The notes: generated from the sequence alone by a model not told the origin. A stretch of 64,000 nucleotides of DNA from Mytilus californianus (GCF_021869535.1 NW_026262712.1:68852100-68916099); one strand, 5' to 3'; counted from the first letter of the stretch, positions 11,972 to 23,833 are shown. A program made the numbers and translations.

Positions 11972-12190
11972 AATACTAAGGCTTTTCTATCTCAGGAATA
12001 AATTACCTTAAGTTAGCTGTATTTGGCAAAACATTTAGGAATTTTTGGTTCTCAATGCTCTTCAACATCGTACTTTATTTAGCCTTCTTATCATTTTTTT
12101 ATTCAAGCGTCACCGATGAGTCTTCTGTAGACGAAACGCGCGTCTGGCACAAATATAAAATTTGAATCGTGGTATCTATGATGAGTTTAT
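11972..12190 (+). repeat. Mussel repeat carrying hammerhead ribozyme type 1
   Basis: The landmarks AAGGCTTTTCTATCTCAGGA, GGTTCTCAATGCTCTTCAAC and GGTATCTATGATGAGTTTAT match a repeat I recognise as very common in Mytilus. It contains the hammerhead motif at 12107-12150. No protein coding is visible. Outer boundaries are approximate. Confidence 0.65.
12107..12150 (+). ncRNA. Hammerhead ribozyme motif, GCGC-loop type (one core change)
   Basis: Stem I pairs GCGTCA (12107-12112) with TGGCAC (12145-12150), 5 of 6 positions pairing with one G-U. The core is CCGATGA (12113-12119), one change from the consensus CTGANGA (U4 to C). Stem II is GTCT/AGAC, followed by GAAA at 12133-12136. Stem III is A-U plus C-G closed by a GCGC loop. 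The cleavage triplet is GTC, so the cut would fall between 12144 and 12145. A minimal stem III like this is known from newt satellite, schistosome and Penelope-type hammerheads. The U4 change probably impairs this copy. Confidence 0.85.
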
Positions 12191-12990
12191 TTACATAAAA
12201 GGCACAATACTTTTTAAGATTCCTGATTCCACTATATTATTTTTTGTGGATTAATCATTTCGAAGAAAATGAATAATACACTAATAATGACAATCGATGA
12301 TAACATACATGTGAAGAGACATACCTCAACTAAGAAAAAAAGCTATTCGATGGATAAACCCATTAAAGGGGAAATCTCATCATAGATAAAATCTCATCAA
12401 AAAACTTGATTTCGGCGTAAAAGACACAGACTGCGCGGTTCACTTTGCAGTAATTGGATTGAAACTTTTGGTTCTGAATCTGAAGGTGGAAAGGAAACAA
12501 ATGCACTTTTATTTCAATGTCTTCATGTCTTGGTAAATGCCATTTAAGAATCAACGCCATAATTTGCACAATCAACGGTAACGTATACAATGCATGGAAT
12601 TACGTGATATTGTCTCTTTAATGTTGTATTAATCCTATTCAATTTCAAATTGATAGCTGGTAATACATTATTTTATATTTAAAAAATCCTAAATATTACA
12701 ATGTTTTATACTTTTTTCAATATTTTATGATTTGTTTAACATCAATTACGAATCTTATGTGTTTGCACATGACGCGCATTTCCACAATTTATTTCACAAT
12801 CTGTCAGGTTTTTAGTTAGAAATTTAAACGATCGATTATTAACGAAATAAATAAAACTACTCATGCACATTGTTTACGTTGAGCAAATCCCTTATCGAAA
12901 GATTTCCTGTCGTACTGTTGGCATATGTATAAGATGTCGTTATCTATTTTTCGAAATTTTTTTTTAGATAAAATCTTAGAAAAAAGACAT
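12191..12990. other. Non-coding stretch
   Basis: Open frames here (for example 12363-12590 -) lack recognisable motifs. GACGCGCATTTCC near 12770 superficially resembles a hammerhead stem III on the - strand but lacks a pairing stem I and a correct core. Confidence 0.4.
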
Positions 12991-13907
12991 CTGCTACATT
13001 TGTTCTTCAAAGCTACATATATATGCAATGAAATGGTGTAGCAAAACTAGCGCTTTCTATTGCAACCGTTGTATATTTTCGTTAGCAAATGTAACATAAT
13101 ATGCACAAAAAAAGATTGGAAAAAGCTTTAAATCAATAGAAAATATTTGCTTTCTTTATCAGTATTCAAACAAAGACTGACGTGTTAGCAATCTTATCAA
13201 GTCATTTTATATATCTATTACTGATCATTTATAACAAGTAGTTACTTTGATAGTCGGAATAGATTGTTATGTTGTTACGAATTTGTGCTAATATCGCCAT
13301 CATAATGCAAGTTCATAAAAACCACTCAATGTGTGAAGTTTAAAAAATAGATTAACTAAGGTATATTCCGTACTCTGATGTTCCTATTGACTTTTCAAAA
13401 AACACTCATGCGAATTTTCCAGTAGGTTTTGGTGTAAAAATATGGTTTGATAGATTGAAATATAATGCAAGTTCATAAAAACCACTCAATGTGTGAAGTT
13501 TAAAAAATAGATTAACTAAAGTATATTCCGTACTATGATGTTCCTATTGACTTTTCAAAAAAATACTCATGCGAGTTTTCCAGAAGGTCTTCGTGTAAAA
13601 ATATGGTTTGATAGATTGAAATATAAACAGAATTTGAGTAAATTTTGTAATATTTTCGGAAATGGTAATTGATTGAACTTTTTGCAAAATAAAAAAAAAG
13701 GATAGTAGTTATCTAAAAGTTTAAAAAAAGAAGTAAGTAATGCTTGACTCATTGTACGGTAAGTTAACATTCAGTTAGGACAATCGATGAAATGTATGAT
13801 ATATCAACAACTTGTCAGCATATGCAGACAATGCATTTTGTTAGTAGGACAAAATTACTTAATGAATATATAAAATTTCAATCCTTAGCCTTAGATTTGT
13901 ATTTCAT
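12991..13907 (+). repeat. Tandem duplication, unit A (917 bp, with nested duplication)
   Basis: Unit A is repeated as unit B at 13908-14661 with high identity (shared AGCGCTTTCTATTGCAACCG, GATAGTCGGAATAGATTG, CAATCGATGAAATGTATG). It is longer than B because a 160-bp block is itself doubled: 13302-13461 and 13462-13621, both starting ATAATGCAAGTTCATAAAAA. No coding function is seen. The small - strand frame at 13567-13770 recurs, altered, at 14300-14524 and is a by-product of the duplication. Confidence 0.9.
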
Positions 13908-14661
13908 CTGTTACATTTGTTCTTCAAAGCTACATATATATGTAATGAAATAGTGTAGCAAAACTAGCGCTTTCTATTGCAACCGTTGTATATTTTCGTT
14001 AGCAAATGTAACATAATATGCACAAAAAAGATTGGAAAAAGCTTTAAATCAATAGAAAATATTTGCTTTCTTTATCAGTATTCAAACAAAGACTGACGTG
14101 TTAGCAATCTTACGAAATCATTTTATATATCTATTATTCATCATTTATAACAAGTAGTTACTTTGATAGTCGGAATAGATTGTTATCTTGTTACAAATTT
14201 GTGATAATTTCGCCATCATAATGCAAGTTCATAAAAACCACTCAATGTGTGAAGTTTAAAAAATAGATTAACTAAGGTATATTCCGTACTTTGATGTTCC
14301 TATTGACTTTTCAAAAAACACTCATGCGAATTTTCCAGAAGGTTTTCGTGTAAAAATATGGTTTGATAGATTGAAATATAAACAGAATTTGAGTAAATTT
14401 TGTAATATTTTCGGAAATGGTAATTGATTGAACTTTTTGCAAAATAAAAAAAAGGATAGTAGTTATCTAAAAGTTTAAAAAAAGAAGTAAGTAATGCTTG
14501 ACTCATTGTACGGTAAGTTAACATTCAGTTAGGACAATCGATGAAATGTATGATATATCAACAACTTGTCACCATATGCAGACAATGCATTTTGTTAGTA
14601 GGACAAAATTACTTAATGAATATATAAAATTTTAATCCTTAGCCTTGGATTTGTATTTCAT
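13908..14661 (+). repeat. Tandem duplication, unit B (754 bp)
   Basis: Second copy of unit A without the nested 160-bp doubling, so it probably represents the ancestral form. The order of events is therefore most simply: duplication of a roughly 755-bp block, then internal doubling in the left copy. Confidence 0.9.
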
Positions 14662-14987
14662 GTTGTTATTTAGTGGCATAATGAAAGACTGTCAACTCAG
14701 ACTTTTCGTATGTTTATTCTGTATCACCTTTGTGGTAAAAAATCAGTGAAATTGGAAAACATAGATTGTGGTAGTATTATGAAAGATACTTACAAATATC
14801 CATATGCTATATTTTTCGTTAAAGGGAATTTAGTTTTTCTTCAAATACCATGTTAAATGCATCAGTAACAACTCATTCTGACTTAATCAATCAAAAATAG
14901 TAACTTTCATATAAGAAGTAACGACTCATTTATTGATAGTGCGTATGCTATTTGTTATGGAGCGACTGTATGTTTCTCACTTGGTAA

Positions 14988-15544
14988 GAAGTAAAATAAC
15001 GAAAATACCGAACTCCAAGAAAATTCAAAACGACTAATTAAATAGCAAAATCAAAATCTGAAACACACCAAACGAATGGATAACAACTGTCATATTCCTA
15101 ACTTAGTACAGGCATTGTAAGTAGAAAATGGTGAATTAAACCTTGTTTTATTGCTAGCTAAACTTCTCACTTGTATGACAGTCGCATAAAATGCCATTAT
15201 ATATTAACAACAATGTGTAAACAAAACAAACAGATATATAGTGAAAAATGTTCAAAAATAAGGGTACAGCAGTCACATTGTGTTATAACCTTAATAACTA
15301 TAAACACAATCAAACAATGTCAAAAAAAGAACAACACAAAGTCACACAGACAAAAACATTACACGTAGCAAAAACGGAACACAAGAATTCTTAAATTTAC
15401 CATAGCACAATAACACTATGACAGTATGTGCAGATCCACGTCAAATGAATATTATCAAAAATAGACTGAACAGTAAAAGAAATAATTTACAAAGACAAAT
15501 AAAAGAACACTATAACACGAAACTAAGATAATAAACAGAGTAGG
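14988..15544 (-). repeat. 3' tail of the 'YIDD' retroelement, copy 3
   Basis: Read on the - strand this follows directly from the reverse-transcriptase fragment at 15545-15715. It shares long stretches with 53410-53989 (CACTTGTATGACAGTCGCATAAAAT, abbreviated here; GTGTTATAACCTTAAT). The same tail occurs alone at 37027-37220 and twice at about 42.8 and 45.4 kb. Confidence 0.75.
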
Positions 15545-15715
15545 TGCCTATAATCTATACTTCAAGGTCATGGTGGATTATTTGTGTAGTTGATACGGAT
15601 TATTTATCAACAAGGTCTTGGTATTATACGATGATTGTTTTAGAAAAAAACTTTTTGCTCAGACACTGGTATAACGTTTACAAAATTTGAGTAGCAGCTG
15701 CAAGCTCTAAAATAC
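15545..15715 (-). pseudogene. Reverse transcriptase C-terminal fragment, 'YIDD' family, copy 3
   Basis: The - strand translation contains FRACSCYSNFV followed, after a frame change, by YQDLVDK and QII-HDLEV then a stop. This parallels copy 4 at 53990-54330. A further stop interrupts the DLVDK block. On its left in element orientation it is cut off by a TTAA-type MITE fragment (15730-15955), so the open frame at 15640-15831 is a chimera of two elements, not a gene. Confidence 0.75.
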
Positions 15716-15729
15716 CAAATAAGGAATTG

Positions 15730-15955
15730 GATTTTTATTGGTCTGTTTGATTTCATGTTATAGGTTAAAAAAATAAGTAAGTTTACATTATTACCTGTAT
15801 AAAAAAGATTTTTGTGGATCGAATCAGTCAATAAAATGGTTTACCTTTGTTTAACTTTCAATATTGACATTCTTTTCCTTTAAATGGTTGAACACAACTT
15901 AGGCATGCGTAGCCAATCTCTAGCTAATGTGTTAAATCAAAGGTCAAAATACGAG
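15730..15955 (-). mobile_element. Internal fragment of the TTAA-flanked MITE
   Basis: TTTCATGTTATAGGTTAA, TGGATCGAATCAGTCAA, TATTGACATTCTTTTCC and CCAATCTCTAGCTAA align with the interior of the 56831-57504 copy in the same orientation. Both termini are missing. Confidence 0.75.
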
Positions 15956-16279
15956 GTAGAAGTCTAAAAAAAAAGGCAGAGGACGCCTGCCTGATGTTTC
16001 TTTAATTTGCAACTGAATACTTTGCTAATGAACTTCGTCAATGACGGTATAATGTCATACATCATATCTTAATGTTAGTTGTTATGGAGATAATTTTGTG
16101 TTGATGCCATTAGTGTCAGTTTCTGTTTGCTTCGTTCACATTTTTATTTACAGTAGGGACGACAATGTGCTAAACATATTGTATATACGTCTTTTAATTG
16201 ATTACTGTAGGTTCACCGCTGTATGTTATTTCAAATATTGATGTTTCTTTGTGTGCTGTCTTATTGACGTATACACTCC

Positions 16280-16660
16280 TCGTTTATTTCAGACACTTAT
16301 CAAACACATTAATATCAGAGAAGCCAGATCATTTAATTTCTCGTTCAGATATATGGATGATGTTCTTTCCATTAACAATCCAAATTTTTCTGATTTGGTT
16401 CCATTAATATATCCACCAGTAATTAAATTAGTCAAACTACAGACACGGCTTCCTCTGTCTATTTTATGACTTTTACCTCGAATTTGACATCAGCGGTCAT
16501 CTCAGTGCCAGAATCTATGACAAACGAGATGATAATAATTTTGAAATTATAAATTTCCCCAACCTTAGCAGCAATATGACAACTCCCCTTGCATTTGGGA
16601 TTCATCCATTCAGATTAAAAAGCTTGCAGCTGCCACTCACACTTTATAAAACGTCACAAA
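16280..16660 (+). pseudogene. Reverse transcriptase fragment, 'YIDD' family, copy 2
   Basis: The conceptual translation reads SFNFSFRYMDDVLSINNPNF then LIYPP, the catalytic region (YMDD in place of YIDD). After a frame change RIYDKRDD-NFEIINFP follows at about 16510-16560, matching the same blocks in the other copies. It is truncated at both ends and frameshifted. It lies in the opposite orientation to copy 3 less than 600 bp away. Confidence 0.8.
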
Positions 16661-17449
16661 TATCTCAGCAGAAAGTTGGTAAACCAGGGTATGTCAAAAA
16701 AAGAAATGATCACAAATAAGCACATACAAATGTAAATCAGTGACCAGAAATCATTCTTGTCAGTATATCGATTTAATATCTTGTTCTTGTGATATGTGCA
16801 GAACAAACCAAAATCAAATTCTTGTTGTTTTTTTTTGAGAAATACATTATTGTTCATGTTTATATCAAGATTAAATCGATATGAAAATGGAACCTTTGGT
16901 AATGCAGATATTTAGAACAATATTCTTTATCTTCATATTTTAAGTTCATTTGAAATGAACATGTTCATATTTTTTTTTTTTTTTTTATTTATTGTTATTC
17001 AGGGTTATATCTGGTCTATATACCAGCTTTGATAAGTGTTTGGTATTACTATAAATTTTCACTTCGTACTATGAACATCAAAATTATTTATTTTGTAAAA
17101 ATATTTCCTTTTTCTATTTGAACTGTACACGTATACTAACAACAAAATTATTTTCTTTACCTGTGTTTAAAGTAATTGCAAATGGCTGATATTTTTGTTC
17201 GAGCATATTGTTTTTCTTAAATTGTTTGACATTTCATAGCGGTATAACATGTTACTTTTATTATTCTTCCCTTAGTTTATTTATTTTGTATTTACATTGT
17301 ATCATAGGTCAAATTTATTTGTTCAGTGTATGTTCACTGGTGTTAATATTTCCTTTGATTGAGTTAAGCTATTTCAGTTGATATTTTATAGTGTGTCTTT
17401 CTATATTGTGATGTTACACTATTGTTTCAGAAAAAGGGTGAAGATTTGG
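16661..17449. other. AT-rich non-coding stretch
   Basis: It contains a T-rich run near 16972-16990. The - strand open frame at 16654-16857 has no recognisable motif. No repeat family was recognised. Confidence 0.4.
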
Positions 17450-18300
17450 TACCATTAAAACGTTTAAACCCGCTGCATTTGTTACGCATTTGACTAACAG
17501 GTCAAACAGATGTTCTTAAACCCTGCTGACTGCCATTGGCGATTGCCAAATAAACGGATCACAAGATGTAACAAAATAGATCTTTATCATTAATACCAAA
17601 CTGAAAACAATAAACTTGCGGAAAAGATGGTATACTGCAAACATGAGGTGCACAAATTTGTACACCATACCCGAATTTCGACATTTAATGTCTATTCAGT
17701 GATGTTAGGAATCGGAACGGTATTTAGAAGGCCATATAATTTACCTCAATTTAGGATAGACTCTTGAATTTTGAAGAGTCGAAATAGGATGAACGGATCA
17801 TATAAACCCGACGGCAAATATAATACAAGCCCAAACGAAAAAATATAAATAAGTCTAAATTGAAAACAACGTTCAAACCTATGATTGCCTTGGATAAAAA
17901 ACCGCAATTTTTATATAATGTTGTTTATGCTGTATTTAGACCCCTCTACTTAGAAATTTGTTTTGCATGCACACGTATAAAAATTGCGGTTTTTATCCAA
18001 CGCAATCATAGGTTTGTTAGATCCATTTTGTTACATCTGGTGATCCGTTTATTAGACAATCGCCGATGGCAGTCAGCAGGGTTTAAGAACATCCGTTGTT
18101 CGACCTGCTAGTCAAATGCATTCTGTTAAAATATACTCTTTCACTTTTTTGGTCTTTTAGAAAATATTGTTTGTGCTGTATTTAGACCCCTCTACCAAGA
18201 AATTTGTTTTGCATGCACACGTATAAAAATTGCGGTTTTTATCCAACGCAATCATAGGTTTGAACGTTGTTTTCAATTTAGACTTGTTTATATTTTTTCG
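17450..18300. mobile_element. Inverted pair of hammerhead-bearing repeats (type 2), Penelope/retrozyme-like
   Basis: The left half (about 17450-17990) is in - orientation and holds the hammerhead at 17662-17705. The right half (about 18017-18300) is in + orientation and matches 29390-29660. Shared blocks include GATCCGTTTATT, GGCAGTCAGCAGG, TTGTTTTGCATGCACACGTA, AAAAATTGCGGTTTTTATCC and CGTTGTTTTCAATTTAGACT. The AAAAATTGCGGTTTTTATCC block occurs in inverted orientation within the cluster. Head-to-head, partly truncated copies are common for Penelope-like elements. No reverse transcriptase lies inside. Confidence 0.7.
17662..17705 (-). ncRNA. Hammerhead ribozyme motif, type 2 (one core change)
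   Basis: On the - strand, stem I pairs ACATCA with TGGTGT (6 pairs, one G-U). The core is CTGAATA, one change from CTGANGA (G8 to U). Stem II is GACA/TGTC with loop TTAAA, followed by GAAA. Stem III is A-U plus U-G with loop TCGG, and the cleavage triplet is GTA. The predicted cut lies between 17668 and 17667. The sister motif at 29261-29304 has a different single core defect, so the family consensus would be intact. Confidence 0.8.
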
Positions 18301-18986
18301 TTCACTTAAGCGTTTTATAGGCCACCGAAATCAGGTTTTTAGGCTGTTTTACAAAGGAATAATAGGGTAAATTGTATGTTGACATACTTAGATTTTAATA
18401 ACGGATACAATTTATATAAGATTTTGTTTAAATTTATTTTACAACAAGCACAAGTATAGTTTTACATGTTCAGCTAAAAAAAATATATAGGTCACCATTG
18501 GTTTAAGAAAGATATTTAACATTCTTAATCCATTTTTGACTAATAGGGAAAATATCATCTGCATTACCTTATCCTAAAAAAAATTGAGAGAACTAAATTA
18601 CCGATTTCCATTAAAATTTCTATTCTAAGAGAATCATAAGTGAAGTTCAGAAAAAGCCAAAAAGCCAAAAAAAAATGGGGGTTACCAATCTTTTATGAGA
18701 GATAAATCACTTAAAGGGTGAAACCATGGTAACACAAAATGGCTATTTTTGATAAAATTCAACTATTTCTCCCGTTTTTAACCAAAACTTAATGAAATGA
18801 AAACCTAATTTTGGTTTACAATACCCGTAGTGATATGCAGGCCCACATTGCATTTTAAGTCATATGGTCAAATCGTAAGGTCAAAGGTCAAGGTCGTGGC
18901 ATTCTTAAATGAATGTTAATTCATAAATTTTGAAGTGTTTTTTTATGAGATAATTTGAATAGTAAATCAAAGTTTACAGACATTCT
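18301..18986. other. Non-coding stretch
   Basis: AT-rich with no gene seen. The short string GTCAAAGGTCAAGGTCGTGGC near 18880 has the look of a common intergenic mussel repeat, but I could not define boundaries. Confidence 0.35.
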
Positions 18987-18988
18987 TA

Positions 18989-20380
18989 CAGTACATGCTG
19001 GGACATAGTCTGAAATATGCTGAGCATTTTTTGTATGTCAGACATGCTGAGCATTTAGGTCCATGATCAGACCATCTGTTATGGGCAGGAGAATAGGTAC
19101 AAACAGGTGTAATAAAATTGTCAGGTATTAATTAAGGATAATAAAGTACAACAGGGATTAAAACATAAAATTACAAGTGAAATCTAGATCAATGAATTTA
19201 AAACAATTTTGTTTAAGAAGTGTTTGTTTGATTTAAATTTCATAACTTGACATTGTTAGAATTTATATTTCATTCACATTTGTAATATTTAAATATTTAT
19301 TTTAATATTCATTTTAATAATTGCTATAAATCAAATTTTCTTAGTGTTTAGTATTTATCAAAAGTGAGTGGATGTAAAAATTATACTGCATTTATATATT
19401 TATAAAAAGTAGGGTCATTTGCCATAAACATGGGATAAAAGTAAAATGAAAGTTTACAAATTTTTGATGTTTAGGTTTTTGATATAAAGAATTCTTTAGT
19501 TATAGCATATTTTAATGAATGAATAAGAAGTCAGTATTTTAATATGTTGACAGTTTTCTTACAATAATATGATCACTATTATTTTTGTACTAAAAATTGT
19601 GTTTACAATGTTACATAATGTTTTATTATTCACGAAAAATACAAAATATTATTTTGTACATACATTTTTTTATTTATCAGAGAAATTAATATCAAAACAG
19701 AACTGTCAGTTTTTGTCTTGTGACTTTCAGTCCTACATTTGTTAAATAGAATTATTTTAAATTAGTGAAGAAAAAAATGAATAAAATATTGAAACATATA
19801 TCTAACATTGACTTCCAATGTTGTCATTTGTCATGTGATTAAAAGGGATAGAAGGAATTTCAAGTGGCAACAGCTTTATATTTATTCTGTTGTAACATCT
19901 TATTTTATAGCATTTAGCTAATTTTCTGATAACCTAAAACCTAAGTCCTTTCATATTGAACATATAAATTAATTGCTTAAACTTTTGATCATTTTGAAAG
20001 TTATAAAAATGAAAATACCATTACATATAATTTACTTCATATGATTTTTAAAAATGTACAATTAATCAATAACTTCTTGATTATATAAACATGATGATTA
20101 AAGACATTTTTTCATTTCCTGTTTTTATTGACTTTTTTCTACCCAAATTTCACCTGTAAAATAAAAGTAAACCTCTGCATGTAAAAAATTTGAAACAAAA
20201 CTGTCAACCTGTGGCAATAAAATTACACACCTGATTGACCTCCTGTTAATTGACCCAGCAGGTAGCAATATTTTACATCCCTAGCAGTCCATGGTTTATG
20301 ACCCCCAATAAATGCCTGACATCCAATGTCAGACATAGGGGATGCTGCTGATTAATCAGACTATGTCCCAGTGTGTACTG
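18989..20380. mobile_element. Non-autonomous DNA transposon with TA target ends, 1392 bp
   Basis: The left end CAGTACATGCTGGGACATAG and the right end (complement CAGTACACACTGGGACATAG) form terminal inverted repeats of about 24 bp (21 or more matching). Both are flanked by TA (18987-18988 and 20381-20382). CAGT-type ends with TA duplication fit Tc1/mariner-like MITEs. The interior is very AT-rich and has no transposase frame. Superfamily assignment is an inference from ends and target site only. Confidence 0.7.
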
Positions 20381-20845
20381 TAGTTTAATACATTATGTAA
20401 AACAAGAAGTGGAAGGTGGAACAGAATGATTATATAATTCAATTGTTAAAGTCACCATTGTTAAGATAGTCAAACTTGGATTGTAGGGAACTGTGTTCAA
20501 CAATCCAGATAATTTTGAATACCAAATATTTAGAAGGAAAAGTACCAAACTTTTATAGATTATGACCTACTAGGAAAAATGCTCCTTATTAGATCTAACG
20601 CAATAGGACATACAAATTAACAAGATGTATGTACTAGTCTAATAGATGATTAGATAGATAAAAACAAAATTAATTTCCCCTCTTTTCCTCCAAGTCTGAT
20701 ATGGGAAACCTCAAACATCAATTCCATCAAAAAATAAAATAGGTGCATAATGGCATTTGGAACTATGATTCTCTGCAAACTTCATGTCTTATGTTACATT
20801 TTCGTGGTTTTTGTTGAAAAAAGTTAAAGGTTTAGATTAATATGT

Positions 20846-21145
20846 AGTCTGTGCCTGTCCCAAGTCAGGAGCCTGTAATTCAGTGGTTGTCATTTGTTGA
20901 TGTCATATTTTCCATTTTTTGTGTGTTTTGTACATAAATCAATCTGTTAGTTTTCTTTTTTGAACTGCATTACATTTGTCATTTCGTTTTATAGCTTGCC
21001 GTGAGGTATGGAGTTGGCTCATTGTTGAAGGCCTTAGGGTGACCAATAGTTGTTAACTTCTATGTCTTTTGATATCTGGTTGAAATTTTTCGCAGTGGCA
21101 ATCATGCCGTGTCTCATTGGCAATTACATCGCATCTTTTTATATA
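20846..21145 (+). repeat. R1 retroelement tail, copy at 20.8 kb
   Basis: It contains CCTGTCCCAAGTCAGGAGCC, TTCAGTGGTTGTC, CATTGTTGAAGGC and TCTCATTGGCAATTACATC. The same ordered blocks occur at 39240-39600, 52615-53035 and 62880-63330 (+) and inverted at 47325-47525 and 54449-54775. I recognise it as a very common mussel 3'-end repeat. Confidence 0.75.
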
Positions 21146-22866
21146 TATTTGAAATTTTATACATAATGCTGACAAATATAACATACAGGACAGCTTCTTT
21201 GTTTGTTGTATAATGAATTATTAGAGGAGGCATTTATATTAAAGTTTGACATAGACAAATTCTTCTTTCATTTCATATGAGTAATTGTTTATGTATAAAG
21301 ATTAATCATGAGATAGCTGAACATGATACACCAGCCATTTAATCTTTTTTCATATCTGTCAATTTATCCGTTTTATGCTTTTGAAATTACATACATAAAA
21401 AAATTCAGGTTCAATAGTGTGTTAGATTTGTATTAACTAGAAAATGTGTCTATAAGACACAGGATGTCCTGCCATTAAATGTAGGTCACAGTAATCAAAT
21501 TGTTGATGAGCTGTGTGGTACTATAAAAGAATACTGTTACGAGTGGTGATATATCACTATAGGTTTCTATGAAATGAACCTAAACGTAAGACTTAACAAA
21601 AGACACTAAAGCATGAAATGTAGGTATTAGTGACTCAAGTAATGTGTTGTACTATTAGTATACAAGATGTCTGTGGTGAATAAATATCATTGATATATTA
21701 CCATAAGTTTCTGAGAAATGGGACTAAATGCAAAACTTATCTGGATAGGGTTGTACATACTAAAATACGGACAAGGGTATATCTATATAATCCATCCACA
21801 TTTGTGGCGGTGCATAATAAAATCCAATCTTGGTATCTACTTAAAATATAAATAACAACATGCAGTATAGGTGACAAAAGTATTCATTTATGAGCATATT
21901 TAAGTTCCCATACATTATTTATCTACATTACATAAATTCCAAAAACAATTTACCAATTAAAAAGTGTTGAAAAGCATGGTTTGATTGGCAGCAGGCCAAC
22001 TTTACTTGGTTATTCTATTCACATAACCTTATAACCTCATGACTTTTCACAGTGCGCTAGGTTGTTTTTTTATATCCTGTTCTGCAAATCATGTTATGCA
22101 AATACCAGCTCTAACTCAAAATATGGACAATATTATGTTAAGGGGATCTGTAATTCAGTTTGACAGCTCCATATATACATGTACTAATTTTTGCATTGTT
22201 CAACTAACCCAAATCACTACTTTACCTCAAAAATCATGATCCTTATTGTTTTTACATAAAAATTGCAAGTAAGACATTGTCCACACTAGGGAGTATATTT
22301 GTAGACACTGAAAATCAAAGGATGATAACTGTGTACCAGGACCAAATGTCAGACATTTCTGTCAATATGTCATATTAAAACATTAAGAAAATGGGTATCT
22401 TTCTTTAATCATGTGCATACAGATAGTTAGAGTGTTATTTTCATTATACATGTACTTTGAAATTAAACATTAATCTATCAACATAGAAAGTTATGTTGTG
22501 TACCATACGGTTTGCATTTGGTAAATTAGTGACGCAAGGATCCTATATTATGCAGATCTATTGTATGATGGCATTCGAATGTAGTAATAGAGAAAGATCA
22601 CAAACTTTCACTTCCCATATGTTTATTCATTTATATGTAATAAAGAAATTATAATAGTATCAAATCAGTGAAATAACAGGAACATGATGAATAACCTTTT
22701 ACATTTTGCCACTGTGATAACATTTATAAGAACTATTATTCAACCCCAACTGATTAAACATAGCCTGATTTGAATTAATCTAAATGTTTAATTCTCTCCA
22801 TGAACATTGTACTGTTCTAGCTAAACACAAACTGGTATAACTTTATGAATTAAGGCATTTGACATG
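21146..22866. other. About 1.7 kb non-coding
   Basis: No gene recognised. The short open frame at 22039-22239 has no recognisable domain. Loosely similar phrases (GATATATCACTATAGG at 21549 and GATATATTACCATAAG at 21692) suggest an old degenerate duplication. Confidence 0.35.
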
Positions 22867-23087
22867 AGGGAGCAACCATTTAACTTCAAAGGGATGGGGG
22901 GGGGGTTATGGTTTTTTGTCGGAGTCAGAAATATTTAACACTATAAGGTATGTGGAAAATCTGGATTCAGAATATTTTTTTTTTGTCATCTGCTTGACCA
23001 CAATATTTTTTTTCATCAAATTAGGGATCAGAATATTTTTTTTAGGAAAACACCATAACCCCCCTCGAAGTTAAATGGTCGTTCCCT
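22867..23087. mobile_element. Foldback MITE with ~40-bp inverted ends
   Basis: The left end AGGGAGCAACCATTTAACTT and the complement of the right end, AGGGAACGACCATTTAACTT, are followed on both sides by a G-run and TTATGG. The 221-bp element has an interior with repeated GAATATTTTTTTT. No coding is present. A target duplication is not clear. It is similar to common bivalve MITEs. Confidence 0.75.
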
Positions 23088-23725
23088 AAGATTTTGCAAA
23101 GGGAACAAAATTTTAATCCAATAGTAAATTGTTTAAAATATATAGTTTAATATGCAACTTCACCTTATCATTAAATTTTCAACACATCTTGATATGTGCC
23201 AATTTTTATTTACATGAATAATCTACAGGGCCAGACCCAGAGTTTTTGAAAAAGGGAGGAGGTAGGGTTACTCCCCAATAATTGAAAATACAACATGTAT
23301 ACAGCTGAGCAAAATTGTTAGTTTTTTGGGGATTAGAAATACAAGTTTTTCCAGTGAAACAGTGCACAAACAAAAAATGTACATAAAATGTTTAAAGAGC
23401 TCATATTCTTTACCAATGTCTTAGTTTTATTTTTAAAAATCCCAGCGAGATAACCCAGTAGTAGCAGAACAAACAGGAATTAGTGAGAAACACCTTGGGG
23501 GAAAACAAGTATGTGACAAAAGGAATCAGAGCAAATTTAAAACGACTCATATTCAAATAAACTAGACTAACAACAGAATAAATGAAAATTCTGTTTGCAA
23601 GAGAAACTCCTGCCCTTTTTTCTGAAAATCAAATGGTCATTACTTATGGTATCTGATGTAGACAACGCACCTGCCAGGATGGACTCTAAGGTACGCAAAT
23701 AAATGGTGATGTAGTCAACATACGA

Positions 23726-23833
23726 GGAGTCGGTTTCACAAAAAATTTACGACAAAGATTGATCGTAAGTATACGGAATTGTTCATGACTTACGAATAAT
23801 CTTAGTTGTAAGTTTTTTTGTGAAACCGACCCC
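23726..23833. mobile_element. Hairpin MITE, 108 bp
   Basis: The two halves are near-perfect inverted copies: GGAGTCGGTTTCACAAAAAA on the left and, complemented, GGGGTCGGTTTCACAAAAAA on the right, continuing through TTACGAC-AAGATT. The whole element would fold into one hairpin. Confidence 0.8.

Noticed and set aside
12760..12815. Possible extra hammerhead on the - strand (GGAAATGCGCGTC)
   Set aside because: The stem III-like part is present but the core reads CTGACAGA and stem I does not pair.
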